A stretch of DNA of 64,000 bases, from contig NZ_VFWZ01000005.1 in assembly GCF_006443095.1 (NCBI RefSeq), positions 1 to 64,000 of the forward strand. Reading direction: 5' to 3'. Positions within the stretch are counted from its first letter, which is position 1; each line of letters opens with the position of its first letter. This document shows positions 34,859-44,543 of this stretch, one piece after another. The stretch is from Aquimarina algicola (GTDB taxonomy: Bacteria; Bacteroidota; Bacteroidia; Flavobacteriales; Flavobacteriaceae). The notes under the pieces are model-generated. The model was not told the origin of the DNA, made no database searches, and saw only the letters and a list, made by a program, of their open reading frames with translations. The position numbers and the translations under genes were made by a program.

Positions 34859-35590
34859 AATAATTTCATTCTGGTTGATAATTCATTTATCCACTATTCT
34901 AATCAATCGTGCCTCAAATCTATATAGACAATAAAATATGAATGTATCTAACCGTTTATTTTATGTGTCTTTCCATACATTAAATTTTCCTTTCGAAAAT
35001 CTTGGTAATCGGTTTTTTTATCTATAGAATTAACCTGAGTTTCCAAAAAGAGAGAAGCGGAATGAGTGTGTGAGTTTGAGTTATAAAATCTCAAAAAACA
35101 ACTCAGGATGCTCCAAAACAAAGTTATATCAATTTATTTTTTGTTGATAACCTTCTAAAAAGGAATGGGGCATAAAAGAGCATAAAAATCTAACTTATTC
35201 AGATGGCCAGATGATTGCTGCAAATTCCTGTGAAGTAGATTTTTTTTTTCTTGCTTTTAGTGCTTAAGAGCAATCGCAAGAAATAGATTGGTTTTATGAT
35301 ATTCACATTCGATATAATAAGTATTCAAGATAAGTTCAGTATCATAATGAAGAAGGAAATTGTTTTTAATGATGAAAACGAATACTAATATTACTAGTGA
35401 ATACAATATATGAACAGAGCAATACTTTTAATCTTCTACTTTAAGTTAATTTTCGAGTGATATCAATTCTGATTATTATAATACGTGGCACTAGTAAAGA
35501 AAAATCAGTTTTTTAAACTTTTGTCTGTTCTTGAAGATTGACAGTTTATTATTTAATAAGAAGTTAAAGATAATTTTAATATAGTAAAAC
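34859..35590. other. Divergent intergenic control region of the sulfatase/SusCD segment
   Basis: These 732 bases separate the divergent SusC and sulfatase genes, so at least two promoters must be here. No open frame of coding quality and no clear operator-like palindrome was recognised. Confidence 0.4.
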
Positions 35591-37213
35591 ATGAAAAAAA
35601 TCGAGAGTTTGAGTACAAAAGTTTATTTCAAAATTTTAGTTTATCTGATACTAGTTATATCATTTTTTTCATGTGCTAACACAAAAGAAGCAAAACAGAT
35701 AAATAAACCTGAAAATGACAAAGCTAATGTTATTTGGATTATTACTGATGAACACAACTTCAGAACTATAGGAGCATATAGAGATCAATTGCCAAAAGAT
35801 CAAGCTTTTGTTTGGGGAGATAAAGCTTATGTAGAGACTCCAAATTTAGATAAAATGGCTAGAAGTGGCGTTATCTTTAACCGTATGTATTGTAGCGCAG
35901 CTGTTTGTACAGCTTCACGTGCATCGATGATGACAGGAATGTATCCTATGACATTGGGTATTCCAAATAATTCTAATAAGAAAGGAGACGGCAAATATTT
36001 GAAATCAAATGTTACTACCATTGCAGATGTATTGAGCGATGCAGGTTATATTACAGGTTATTCAGGAAAATGGCATTTATCTGAAAGTAGAACTGATCGA
36101 GGCCTTGATAAAGATAAAAACTGGTGGTCACCTTATCCAATAGACAATCCAAACGATACTTATGGTTTTCAAGATAAGCGGTTCATGTTTAATGGTGGAC
36201 ACGATAAATGGATTGGTGTTGATGCTAATGGTAATCCCTACAAAGCCAACCATAAAGCTATTAAACCTCTGGGAAGAAATGATAAATATGGACAACCGTT
36301 GTATACAGATGGCAAATCAGATAACGTAAAATTTACTACAGATTGGTTAACGGATAAAACAGTTGAATTTATTGATGCTCATAAAGAAAAATCATTTTTT
36401 TATGTTGTAAGTATCCCAGACCCCCATACACCAAATGAAGTAAGAGCACCTTATGATACTTTATTTGATGAGGTAGAGATTCATTTACCCAAAACCTATA
36501 CACAGGCACAAGCACAACGAGAGGAAAAATTACCTAAATGGCAGAAACCAGATGGTAAATCAGATGATAAGAAACGCCTAAAAAGAGATGTACGTCAATA
36601 TTTGGGAATGGTAAAACTGATTGATGATAATATTGGACGTATCATTAAAAAATTAAAAGACGAAGGTATTTTTGAAAATACCATTATTATGTTTTCGTCT
36701 GATCATGGTGATTTGCTAGGAGAACATGCCCGTTCTAATAAAGGGACAATTCATGAAGCTTCAGCTAAAATCCCTTGTATCATTACACAAGGGGAAACCG
36801 GAAAAAACCCTTTGATACCTCGAAATAAAGTGGTGAATCTTGCAGCAAATAATACCGATTGGATGCCTACATTTTTGAGTCTCTTAAATGTAGATTGCCC
36901 AAAAGTAGCAGGTCGGGACATTTCACCGATTTTAAATGGGTCAAGACCTGCAGATTGGAAAGATATAACCTATACTCGTTTAGGTCATTACGCAGCGATT
37001 ACAGAGCATTATAAGTTACATCTGGCAGCAAAAGAGAAACCTTGGTTATTTGATATTGAAGCAGATTCGTCAGAACGTGTAAATTTTATTGATGATCCAA
37101 AATACACAACCATTGCAAAAAAGTTAGCTAAAGATGTTAAAAATTACATGGTTTTGGCTAAAGATAACAATCCAAAAATTCAAAAACTTATAGATAACAT
37201 TTTGACCAAATAG
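35591..37213 (+). CDS. Family S1 sulfatase (lipoprotein)
   Basis: This 540-residue formylglycine-dependent sulfatase has a lipobox (ISFFSC near residue 28), the N-terminal metal site VIWIITDEHN, a modification motif CTASR at residues 106-110 and the C-terminal metal-binding SSDHGDLLGEH. The usual motif is CxPSR; Ala replaces Pro, a known tolerated variant (CxAxR). It probably removes sulfate esters from galactan oligosaccharides in the periplasm or at the surface. It is the first gene of a plus-strand run of catabolic genes. Modification needs an anaerobic-type or FGE-type maturase encoded elsewhere. Confidence 0.9.
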   Translation: MKKIESLSTKVYFKILVYLILVISFFSCANTKEAKQINKPENDKANVIWIITDEHNFRTIGAYRDQLPKDQAFVWGDKAYVETPNLDKMARSGVIFNRMYCSAAVCTASRASMMTGMYPMTLGIPNNSNKKGDGKYLKSNVTTIADVLSDAGYITGYSGKWHLSESRTDRGLDKDKNWWSPYPIDNPNDTYGFQDKRFMFNGGHDKWIGVDANGNPYKANHKAIKPLGRNDKYGQPLYTDGKSDNVKFTTDWLTDKTVEFIDAHKEKSFFYVVSIPDPHTPNEVRAPYDTLFDEVEIHLPKTYTQAQAQREEKLPKWQKPDGKSDDKKRLKRDVRQYLGMVKLIDDNIGRIIKKLKDEGIFENTIIMFSSDHGDLLGEHARSNKGTIHEASAKIPCIITQGETGKNPLIPRNKVVNLAANNTDWMPTFLSLLNVDCPKVAGRDISPILNGSRPADWKDITYTRLGHYAAITEHYKLHLAAKEKPWLFDIEADSSERVNFIDDPKYTTIAKKLAKDVKNYMVLAKDNNPKIQKLIDNILTK

Positions 37214-37310
37214 AATAATATTAATTCAGAGTATAGAAATATAGCAAATACTTCAAAAGCATTCATTCCCAAAAATAGGGAAGGATGGTAGTAAAAAACA
37301 TCTTATAAGT

Positions 37311-38893
37311 ATGAAAAAAATTATTCATTTTTTAATATGTACAATCACGTTTGCTCAAAACTCAGAAAAGCCTAATATCTTATTTATTATGTCTGACGAT
37401 CATACGAGTCAGGCAATGGGAGTCGTTTAGCACATCTCAATCCAACTCCTAATATTGATAGAATAGGAAAAGAAGGAATCATTTTTAAAAATGCCTTTTG
37501 TACCAACTCTATTTGTACACCTAGTAGGGCTAATATTATTACAGGGCAGTACAGTCAAACCAATGGGGTTTTAGACTTACATATTCCTTTAAAAGTAGAA
37601 AGACAGTACTTACCTATAGAAATGAAAAAACTTGGATATCAAACAGCAGTAATAGGAAAATGGCACTTGAAAAAAATACCTGAAAATTTTGATTACTACA
37701 ATATATTACCTGGTCAAGGAAAATACTTTGATCCTGTTTTAACAGAAATTGGAGAGACCAATGATGTAGATATCCCAAGATATGGAGGAAGAATCGAAAC
37801 TATTAAAGGGAGAAAGCATAAAGGTCATTCTTCTGATGTAATTACTGATTTATCTTTAGAATGGCTAAAAAATAAAAGGGATAAGAGTAAACCATTTCTA
37901 TTATTACATCATTTTAAAGCGCCACATGCAGGCTTTGATAGCGCACTCAGGTATGATAGTTATTTAGAAAATGAATTTATTCCTGAACCAGCAAGTTTGT
38001 ATGATAATAAGAATAACGGATCTATTGCTACAAAAGGTGTTGATAATTCTTTAATAGATACTATTGGCTCTTCTGTTGGAAGAAGGCATTATAAGCGTCG
38101 TCAAATATATAAAGGGAATAGAGAAGCAGCTAAAAAGATGACAGATAAAGAATATAAAAGTACTGTTTATCAAAATTATTTAAAAAGATATTTACGTTGT
38201 GTAAAAGGAGTAGATGATAATATCAAGAGATTATTAGACTATTTAGAGAAAACAGGAGAATTAGATAATACGGTTGTCATTTATACCGGAGATCAAGGAT
38301 TTATGTTAGGGGAGCATGATTATATAGATAAACGTTGGATGTATGAAGAATCTTTAAGAATGCCATTTTTAGTACGTTACCCTAAACTCATCCAAGCGGG
38401 AAGCGCATCAGAAGCCATAGTGAATAACGTAGACTATGCACCCACTATTTTAGATTTAGCAGGAGGAAAAACTCCTGAATATATGCAAGGAGAAAGCTTT
38501 AAATATGTTTTGGCAAACAAAGGAAAAGAACCAAAAGGCTGGAAGCAATCCACATATTACAGATACTGGATGCACATGTACAGTCACTTTAATCCAGCAC
38601 ATTTTGGGATTAGAACAAAGCGATATAAACTGATTTTCTTCTATGGATTACATTATAACAAGAAAAAGAAAAACAATGACGGGCTACCAAAATTCCAAAC
38701 GCCGGCCGCTTGGGAATTTTATGATTTAAAAAACGATCCAGAAGAACTAGATAATAAGTATGCAGATCCTAAATATTCGAAAATTATCCAAAAGTTAAAA
38801 GCTGAACTGAAAGAGCAAAGAAAACAATACAATGAAGAAGATCAAAAATACCCTCATTTACAAGAAGTAATTTCTACTCACTGGAATGATTAG
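37311..38893 (+). pseudogene. Family S1 sulfatase broken by a 10-bp deletion
   Basis: An ATG at 37311 starts a signal peptide and the sulfatase opening KPNILFIMSDDHTSQAMG, then meets a stop at 37428-37430. The alignment resumes in another frame from ~37421 with SRLAHLNPTPNIDRIGKEG, then CTPSRANIITGQY, YTGDQGFMLGEH and a normal C-terminus to 38893. The frames are offset so that exactly 10 bases are missing. The junction ATGGGAGTCGT is what remains if one of two ATGGGA copies with the sequence between was lost (family consensus MGIYGSR). The catalytic Cys and the metal-binding DD are thus on different fragments, so no active product is expected unless the sequence is wrong. Confidence 0.8.
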
Positions 38894-38911
38894 AACCAAT
38901 AAATATACAAA

Positions 38912-40045
38912 ATGAGATCAATTGAAATCGCTCTAATATCAAGTGTTTTATTAGTATCAAATACATTAATAGCACAACAAGATCATGTGCAGCAACTAGT
39001 TGATTTTTTTTTACCTATGAAACCTCAAGGACTACTTATTTTTGAGGGGATTTGGGGTAATAATAATGTGCTACCAAGAGATATTAAAAATGGACTAGAA
39101 GATTCTACTATTAAACAATGGTGCTATTGGGATGGTAAGATTGTAAAAGATGACAAGGGGAAATATCATATCTATGCAAGTAAATGGGATCAGAAATATT
39201 CGCATAGAGATGGGTGGCATAAGGGTTCTAAAGGTACGCATGCTGTAGCAGACAATATTATGGGCCCTTATAAAGACAAAGGTTTGTTGTGGCCGGATTG
39301 GCAAGAAGGTAAAGGACACAATGTAATTGGGTTACGCATGCACGATGGGCGTTATGCTGTTGTAACCTCAGAATTAACACCAGGTGAAGTCTTTGTATCG
39401 GATCATTCTAATGGTCCTTTTAAACTTTTGGGACAAATCAAAGTAGAAGACCCTCATGGATTTGGTATGGGGTTGGCGCGATATCAAAATCCCGAAAAAT
39501 CACACTATGGTAATATGTCAAATGTAAAAGTTATGCTGCGTCCAGATGGCAGATATATGATTATAGCGCGCTCTACAGCGCCAATGATTAGCGAGAATGG
39601 TATCCTTGGACCTTATAAAATTATGGGAGACCGTATTTATAAAAAATATCCTGAACTACCTCAAACCAAAAATGAAGACCCTACCATTTGGTACAGCGGT
39701 GGTTTGTATCACATTGTTTATAACCATTGGCCTAGTAAAACATCATATCATTTTTCTTCTGAAGATGGTATACATGATTGGAAATACAGAGGAATTGCCT
39801 TTAAAAAAGATGAATTCAAAATTTTTAAATATACCGATGGTACTATCAATGATTGGCAATTTATTGAAAGACCTACAGCATATGTAGAAAATGGGCATGT
39901 TACTCATTTTATATTTTCAGTAATAGATGTAAAAAAAGGACAAGACAGAGGGAGTGATAACCATGCCAGTAAAATCGTAGTTGTTCCCTTTGATGGAGTT
40001 GCTTTTGATAAATACATGAAAGGAATCATAGAAAACGAAGAATAA
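38912..40045 (+). CDS. Secreted five-bladed beta-propeller glycosidase-like protein
   Basis: This 377-residue protein has a signal peptide (ISSVLLVSNTLIAQQ) and repeated blade-like patterns: DSTIKQWCYWDGKIVKDDKG / KYHIYASKWD, HAVADNIMGPYKDKG, DGRYAVVTSEL, LRPDGRYMIIARSTAP, NEDPTIWYSGGLYHIVYNHW and HFSSEDGIHDWKYRGIAF. This is the fold of GH43/GH117-type enzymes (clans F and related). Acidic residues at blade starts (DGK, NEDPT) are candidate catalytic residues, but I cannot assign a CAZy family. Its place among sulfatases suggests it removes a terminal sugar from sulfated galacto-oligosaccharides. It starts 18 bases after the broken sulfatase. Confidence 0.65.
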   Translation: MRSIEIALISSVLLVSNTLIAQQDHVQQLVDFFLPMKPQGLLIFEGIWGNNNVLPRDIKNGLEDSTIKQWCYWDGKIVKDDKGKYHIYASKWDQKYSHRDGWHKGSKGTHAVADNIMGPYKDKGLLWPDWQEGKGHNVIGLRMHDGRYAVVTSELTPGEVFVSDHSNGPFKLLGQIKVEDPHGFGMGLARYQNPEKSHYGNMSNVKVMLRPDGRYMIIARSTAPMISENGILGPYKIMGDRIYKKYPELPQTKNEDPTIWYSGGLYHIVYNHWPSKTSYHFSSEDGIHDWKYRGIAFKKDEFKIFKYTDGTINDWQFIERPTAYVENGHVTHFIFSVIDVKKGQDRGSDNHASKIVVVPFDGVAFDKYMKGIIENEE

Positions 40046-40049
40046 GTTA

Positions 40050-41582
40050 ATGTGTTTAAAAAATAGAATTATATGGTATTTTGCATTGATAACTGCATTG
40101 ACAGTGCATGGTAAACATAATGTAACCAACCCCAGACCTAATATCATTATTTTTTTAGTAGATGATATGGGTATTATGGATACCTCTGTGCCTTTTTTTG
40201 TCAATACTAAAGGTGAAGTAGAAAAGCATCCTTTAAACGATTGGTATCATACACCCAATATGGAACGTTTAGCAAAATTAGGAACACGTTTCTCTACGTT
40301 TTATGCCCAAAGTGTATGCTCCCCATCTCGTATTAGTATTTTGACAGGACAGAATGCTGCACGCCATAGAACCACACAATGGATTCATCCAATAGTTAAT
40401 AACCGGGGCAAATTTGGGCCAGAAGATTGGAGATGGGAAGGAATTGAAAATACTCATAAAAATCTACTGTCACAACGTTTAAAATCAGAAGGCTATCAAA
40501 CCATTTTTGTTGGGAAAGGACATTTAGGAGCTATTGGTACCCATGCAGAAGAACCTTTACGTTTAGGCTTTGATTACAATATTGGAGGAAATGCATGGGG
40601 TAGCCCAGGATCATATTTAGGACAAGATAACTATGCTCACCCCAAAAAAAAGAATCAAGTACCACATTTGGAATCTTATCATGGTAAACCCGTTTTTTTG
40701 ACCGAAGCACTAACATTAGAAGCTAACAAAAAAATAAGTCAGGCCGTTCAAGCCGATATACCTTTTTTCTTAGAAATGTCTCACTATGCAGTACATAGGC
40801 CTTTTATATTTGATAAAAGGTTCAAATCAAAATATACTTCAAATATCTACAGTAAAGAAGCACAAAAATTTGCTTCAATGGTAGAGGGTATGGATACATC
40901 TTTAGGAGATATATTGAACCATTTAGAAACTTTGGGTATTGCAGACAATACATTGATTTTTTTTATGGGAGATAATGGTTCTGATGCCCCGATAGGTAAC
41001 CCTCATGATATTGCAAGTGTTGCGCCATTACGAGGAAAAAAAGGAACCCATTATGAAGGTGGTACAAGGATACCTTTTATGGTAGCTTGGGCAAAACCTA
41101 ATAAGAATAATAGATGGCAAAAACGAATACCAATAGTTCAAGGGGCTATAAACCAAAAACTTGGAACTATTATGGATATTTATCCTACCGTTTTAGATAT
41201 GCTTGGTTTAGAAAAACCCCATGATTATAGTATCGATGGTCATTCACTATACCTTATTTTGACTGGTAAAAAAGACGAAGCACGACCTAATGATTTTTTG
41301 ATGCATTTTCCGCATGAGCATAGAAGTAGTTATTTTACAAGTTATAGAAAAGGAAACTGGAAGTTAATCTACCACTATTTTCCTGAAATGAATCCAGCCC
41401 AAGAGCGATACGAATTATATAATCTTTCAAATGATCATGATGAAACTAAGAATTTATATCAAAAAGAGCCAAAAATATTAGCATATATGATGACGACTAT
41501 GTTAGAAAAACTAGAAGCTGAAAACGCTCTTTTTCCAATCGATAAAAATGAGGCAACATTAAAACCCTTTCTAAAAAAATAG
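40050..41582 (+). CDS. Family S1 sulfatase (secreted)
   Basis: This 510-residue sulfatase has a short signal peptide (WYFALITALTVHG), the metal site FLVDDMGIMD, the formylglycine motif CSPSR at residues 90-94 followed by ISILTGQ, and FMGDNGSDAP for the distal metal ligand. A long insert (SVPFFVNTKGEVEKHPLNDW) follows the first metal site. It starts 4 bases after the propeller gene's stop, so they are in one operon. It is probably a carbohydrate sulfatase for galactan sulfates; the position specificity is not readable from sequence alone. Confidence 0.9.
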   Translation: MCLKNRIIWYFALITALTVHGKHNVTNPRPNIIIFLVDDMGIMDTSVPFFVNTKGEVEKHPLNDWYHTPNMERLAKLGTRFSTFYAQSVCSPSRISILTGQNAARHRTTQWIHPIVNNRGKFGPEDWRWEGIENTHKNLLSQRLKSEGYQTIFVGKGHLGAIGTHAEEPLRLGFDYNIGGNAWGSPGSYLGQDNYAHPKKKNQVPHLESYHGKPVFLTEALTLEANKKISQAVQADIPFFLEMSHYAVHRPFIFDKRFKSKYTSNIYSKEAQKFASMVEGMDTSLGDILNHLETLGIADNTLIFFMGDNGSDAPIGNPHDIASVAPLRGKKGTHYEGGTRIPFMVAWAKPNKNNRWQKRIPIVQGAINQKLGTIMDIYPTVLDMLGLEKPHDYSIDGHSLYLILTGKKDEARPNDFLMHFPHEHRSSYFTSYRKGNWKLIYHYFPEMNPAQERYELYNLSNDHDETKNLYQKEPKILAYMMTTMLEKLEAENALFPIDKNEATLKPFLKK

Positions 41583-41645
41583 ATCTAGGATGAGAATCAA
41601 AAGAGCCATTATAGGGTATTAAATAAATTACTAAATTAATTACCA

Positions 41646-42932
41646 ATGAAACTAAAAACGGTACTACTTTTTGTAGGAGTGACATTACTTATTATGTCTT
41701 GTACTAACAAGGTTAATTTGCAAAAACCTTCTAAAAAACAACCAAAGAAAATATTAAAAACAGAAACTAGAAAAATGTTGGCGCCAACACCTCCTATGGG
41801 GTGGAACAGTTGGAATGCTTTTGGGAAACATTCTATTAATGAGAAAGTTGTAAAAGAAACTATAGACGCCATTGTAGCCAATGGTTTGCAAGATGCAGGT
41901 TATAATTATGTAGTAATAGATGGAGGCTGGAGAGATACAAAACTAGGGGATAATGGTGAACTTTTAGTGCATCCTACAAAATTTCCAAATGGGATAAAAC
42001 CTTTGGCAGATTATGCTCATTCAAAAGGTTTAAAGTTAGGATTGCACGTTGTACCGGGTTCTCATGACTGTGGGATGGATCCCGTGGGAGGTTTTAATAA
42101 TGAAGAAAAACATGTACAACAATTTGTTGACTGGGAATTAGATTTTATAAAATTAGATTTATGCCGAATGCGCATGGATAACTGTACATCTTGCCCTCAA
42201 TATAGATTTGGCTGGAGTGAAAAAACTATCGAAGCATCCTATAGAAAATATAGTAAATTATTAAATGAATCCGGAAGAGATATCGTGCTAAGTATAAGTG
42301 CTTATTCATATAGGGATTGGTATCCAGAAGTATGTGATATGGCACGAATCACTGGCGATATTGAGGCAAGAATTCATCACGGTGCCTATTTTAATATTGA
42401 TACGACTTATCATAAGCATAGTAGTGTCACAACAATTGCTGATGTATCTAGTTTTTATGCTGACAAAGCCGTAAATGGCTATTGGAACGATCCAGATATG
42501 TTAGTAGTTGGAAACCATGGTTTAAACCAAAATGAAGAAGTATCTCATTTTGCATTGTGGTGTATGATGTCTTCACCGTTAATACTAGGTAATGATCCAA
42601 GAAATATGAGTGAGTTCGAAAAAACCTTGCTTACCAATAAAGAAATGATTGCCATCAATCAAGATCCAACAGAGCAAGGAAAGATTGTTCAAATGGATGA
42701 TAGAACAAGAATTTTGGTAAAAAAACTAAAAAATGATAAATACGCATTATTGCTACTTTCCTTAGATAGAAGAGGTGTTTATGACTTTAACTATGATATA
42801 AGTAAACTAGGTTTTGATAAAGCAGCAAAAGTTAGAGATGTTATTAATCATAAAGAGATCTCATTGGACAGTAAGATAATATCGGTAAAACTCGATATTA
42901 ATTCGTGTAGGCTGTTTGTGATTTCAAAATAA
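41646..42932 (+). CDS. GH27 family alpha-galactosidase-like lipoprotein
   Basis: This 428-residue lipoprotein (lipobox LLIMSC near residue 19) has the GH27 (beta/alpha)8 signature PTPPMGWNSWNAFG, the nucleophile in FIKLDLC (D171) and the acid/base in ARITGDIEAR (D238), and the usual SSPLILGNDPRNMS segment and C-terminal beta domain. The usual IDDGW motif reads IDGGW here, replacing one substrate-contacting Asp with Gly, so the sugar recognised may differ from plain galactose, such as an anhydro or modified sugar. The enzyme should act on alpha-linkages of galactan oligosaccharides in the periplasm. Confidence 0.85.
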   Translation: MKLKTVLLFVGVTLLIMSCTNKVNLQKPSKKQPKKILKTETRKMLAPTPPMGWNSWNAFGKHSINEKVVKETIDAIVANGLQDAGYNYVVIDGGWRDTKLGDNGELLVHPTKFPNGIKPLADYAHSKGLKLGLHVVPGSHDCGMDPVGGFNNEEKHVQQFVDWELDFIKLDLCRMRMDNCTSCPQYRFGWSEKTIEASYRKYSKLLNESGRDIVLSISAYSYRDWYPEVCDMARITGDIEARIHHGAYFNIDTTYHKHSSVTTIADVSSFYADKAVNGYWNDPDMLVVGNHGLNQNEEVSHFALWCMMSSPLILGNDPRNMSEFEKTLLTNKEMIAINQDPTEQGKIVQMDDRTRILVKKLKNDKYALLLLSLDRRGVYDFNYDISKLGFDKAAKVRDVINHKEISLDSKIISVKLDINSCRLFVISK

Positions 42933-43030
42933 AAATTAAAATTTAGAAAAGTCAAAGGTTCTGGTAAAGGTCAGAACAAGAAAAGTTAAGTGTAACCGTT
43001 GCTATAAATTAAAGCAATATAAATGAATAC

Positions 43031-44158
43031 ATGATTAAATTGTACCTAAACAAATTTCTTCTGATTGTCTTGCTAGTGTTAGTAGGAGGATGCAAATCAG
43101 TAGATTACACTCAAAAGAAAACTAGTTACTGGATGTATTTATCAACTTCACCTGCAAAAGATTCTGACGGAATTGATATCTATATTTGGAATCCTGAAAA
43201 AGGTGAATTGAAGTTTTATAAAAAGAGTAAATCTTTGAAAAAATCAAAATATATTGAAATTAATACAGCAAAAAATAAACTCTATTCGGCTAATGATGGA
43301 GTATTGTCAACATATCATATTGAGAAAAATGGAGATTTAACAGTTGTCGATACACTATCTTATGGAAAAGAAAAGGGAGCGTTTTTATCCCTCAACAATA
43401 CTAAACAATTCTTGTTAAGTTCTTTGTATAAATCTGGGAAATTAATGACATTTCGGCTAGATAGTACGGGAGACATTGAATGTAAGGTCACAGATATCCA
43501 ACATATTGGTAAAGGCTCGAATATGAGACGTCAGAAATCGGCACATCCGCATATGTCAATACAGCCCAGAAATAGTAATGTAGTGATTGTGCCAGATTTA
43601 GGCGATGATAAAGTTTATTCATATACTTTGTTACAAAATGGAGAATGTGTACCAAGTGAGTTACCATTTGTAAAATTACCAGATGGTGTAGGTCCTAGAT
43701 ATGTGGCATTTCATCCTTCAAAAGAAATTATTTATATTCTTACAGAGTTGACTTCAGAAATATATGTATACAGCTATCATCCCAAGAAAGGTATTACAGA
43801 ATTCATCAATAAAATAAGTATACTACCTTCAGGTTTTAAAACATTAAATACATCTGCAGATATAGCGATTACTGATAATGGTAAATTTTTGTATGCATCT
43901 AATAGAGGACACAATAGTATTGCGATTTGTGAATTAGATAGTTTAGGAAATATTAACTTTAAACATACAATAGCTTCAAATGGAGATATTCCGCGTGAGT
44001 TTACTTTAGATCCAACTGGACAATTTTTACTAGTAGCAAATCAAAAATCCAATAACCTATGTGTGTTTAAAATTAATCAACATACTGGTAATTTAATTTT
44101 AAAACAAAACATATCAACTGGCGATAGCCCTCAGGGATTTGGTTTTTTTAGAAAATGA
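43031..44158 (+). CDS. Seven-bladed beta-propeller lactonase-family lipoprotein
   Basis: This 375-residue lipoprotein (lipobox VLVGGC near residue 22) matches the lactonase/6-phosphogluconolactonase propeller family (PF10282): HPHMSIQPRNSNVVIVPDLG, GPRYVAFHPSKEIIYILTEL, TADIAITDNGKFLYASNRGH-like blades (here TSADIAITDNGKFLYASNRG), PREFTLDPTGQFLLVANQ and a closing GDSPQGFGFFRK. The family hydrolyses sugar lactones. Within this locus it could open a lactone formed when an anhydro- or free galactose is oxidised, but its lipoprotein signal puts it outside the cytoplasm. The function is therefore inference. Confidence 0.8.
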   Translation: MIKLYLNKFLLIVLLVLVGGCKSVDYTQKKTSYWMYLSTSPAKDSDGIDIYIWNPEKGELKFYKKSKSLKKSKYIEINTAKNKLYSANDGVLSTYHIEKNGDLTVVDTLSYGKEKGAFLSLNNTKQFLLSSLYKSGKLMTFRLDSTGDIECKVTDIQHIGKGSNMRRQKSAHPHMSIQPRNSNVVIVPDLGDDKVYSYTLLQNGECVPSELPFVKLPDGVGPRYVAFHPSKEIIYILTELTSEIYVYSYHPKKGITEFINKISILPSGFKTLNTSADIAITDNGKFLYASNRGHNSIAICELDSLGNINFKHTIASNGDIPREFTLDPTGQFLLVANQKSNNLCVFKINQHTGNLILKQNISTGDSPQGFGFFRK

Positions 44159-44543
44159 TATGTAAGAAGTTTATTCACTTTTTTACTTAAAAAGACGACT
44201 ATTTAATCTATAGATACAAATAGTAGTTATGGCTTGAGTATTTTAGTTTGTCGAATTTAAGCAAAACGGATGTATACGCTTTTTCATCTTTTGATTAGTA
44301 TGTGTTGTGAATAAAGATGTTTTGACAGAGTGCTTATAAGTATTAATGCGAGCTTGAGAAAAATATTTAGTGATTAGAGAGCACATTTACATAAGTGGAT
44401 TTTTGTCAATAGATAAAGAAACACATGTTTATCAACAAAATTCTAAAACAAATTGGAGTCACTAATTTTAAAAACTAAAGCATTTATAATAGGGTTTATA
44501 TAATAAAATAACTTTTAAATAAATTAAAAATAGAAAGCACGAA
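44159..44543. other. Intergenic region before the GH2 gene
   Basis: These 385 AT-rich bases hold no gene. They separate the lactonase and GH2 genes and probably contain a promoter for the GH2/CBM9 pair. No distinctive motif was recognised. Confidence 0.35.
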
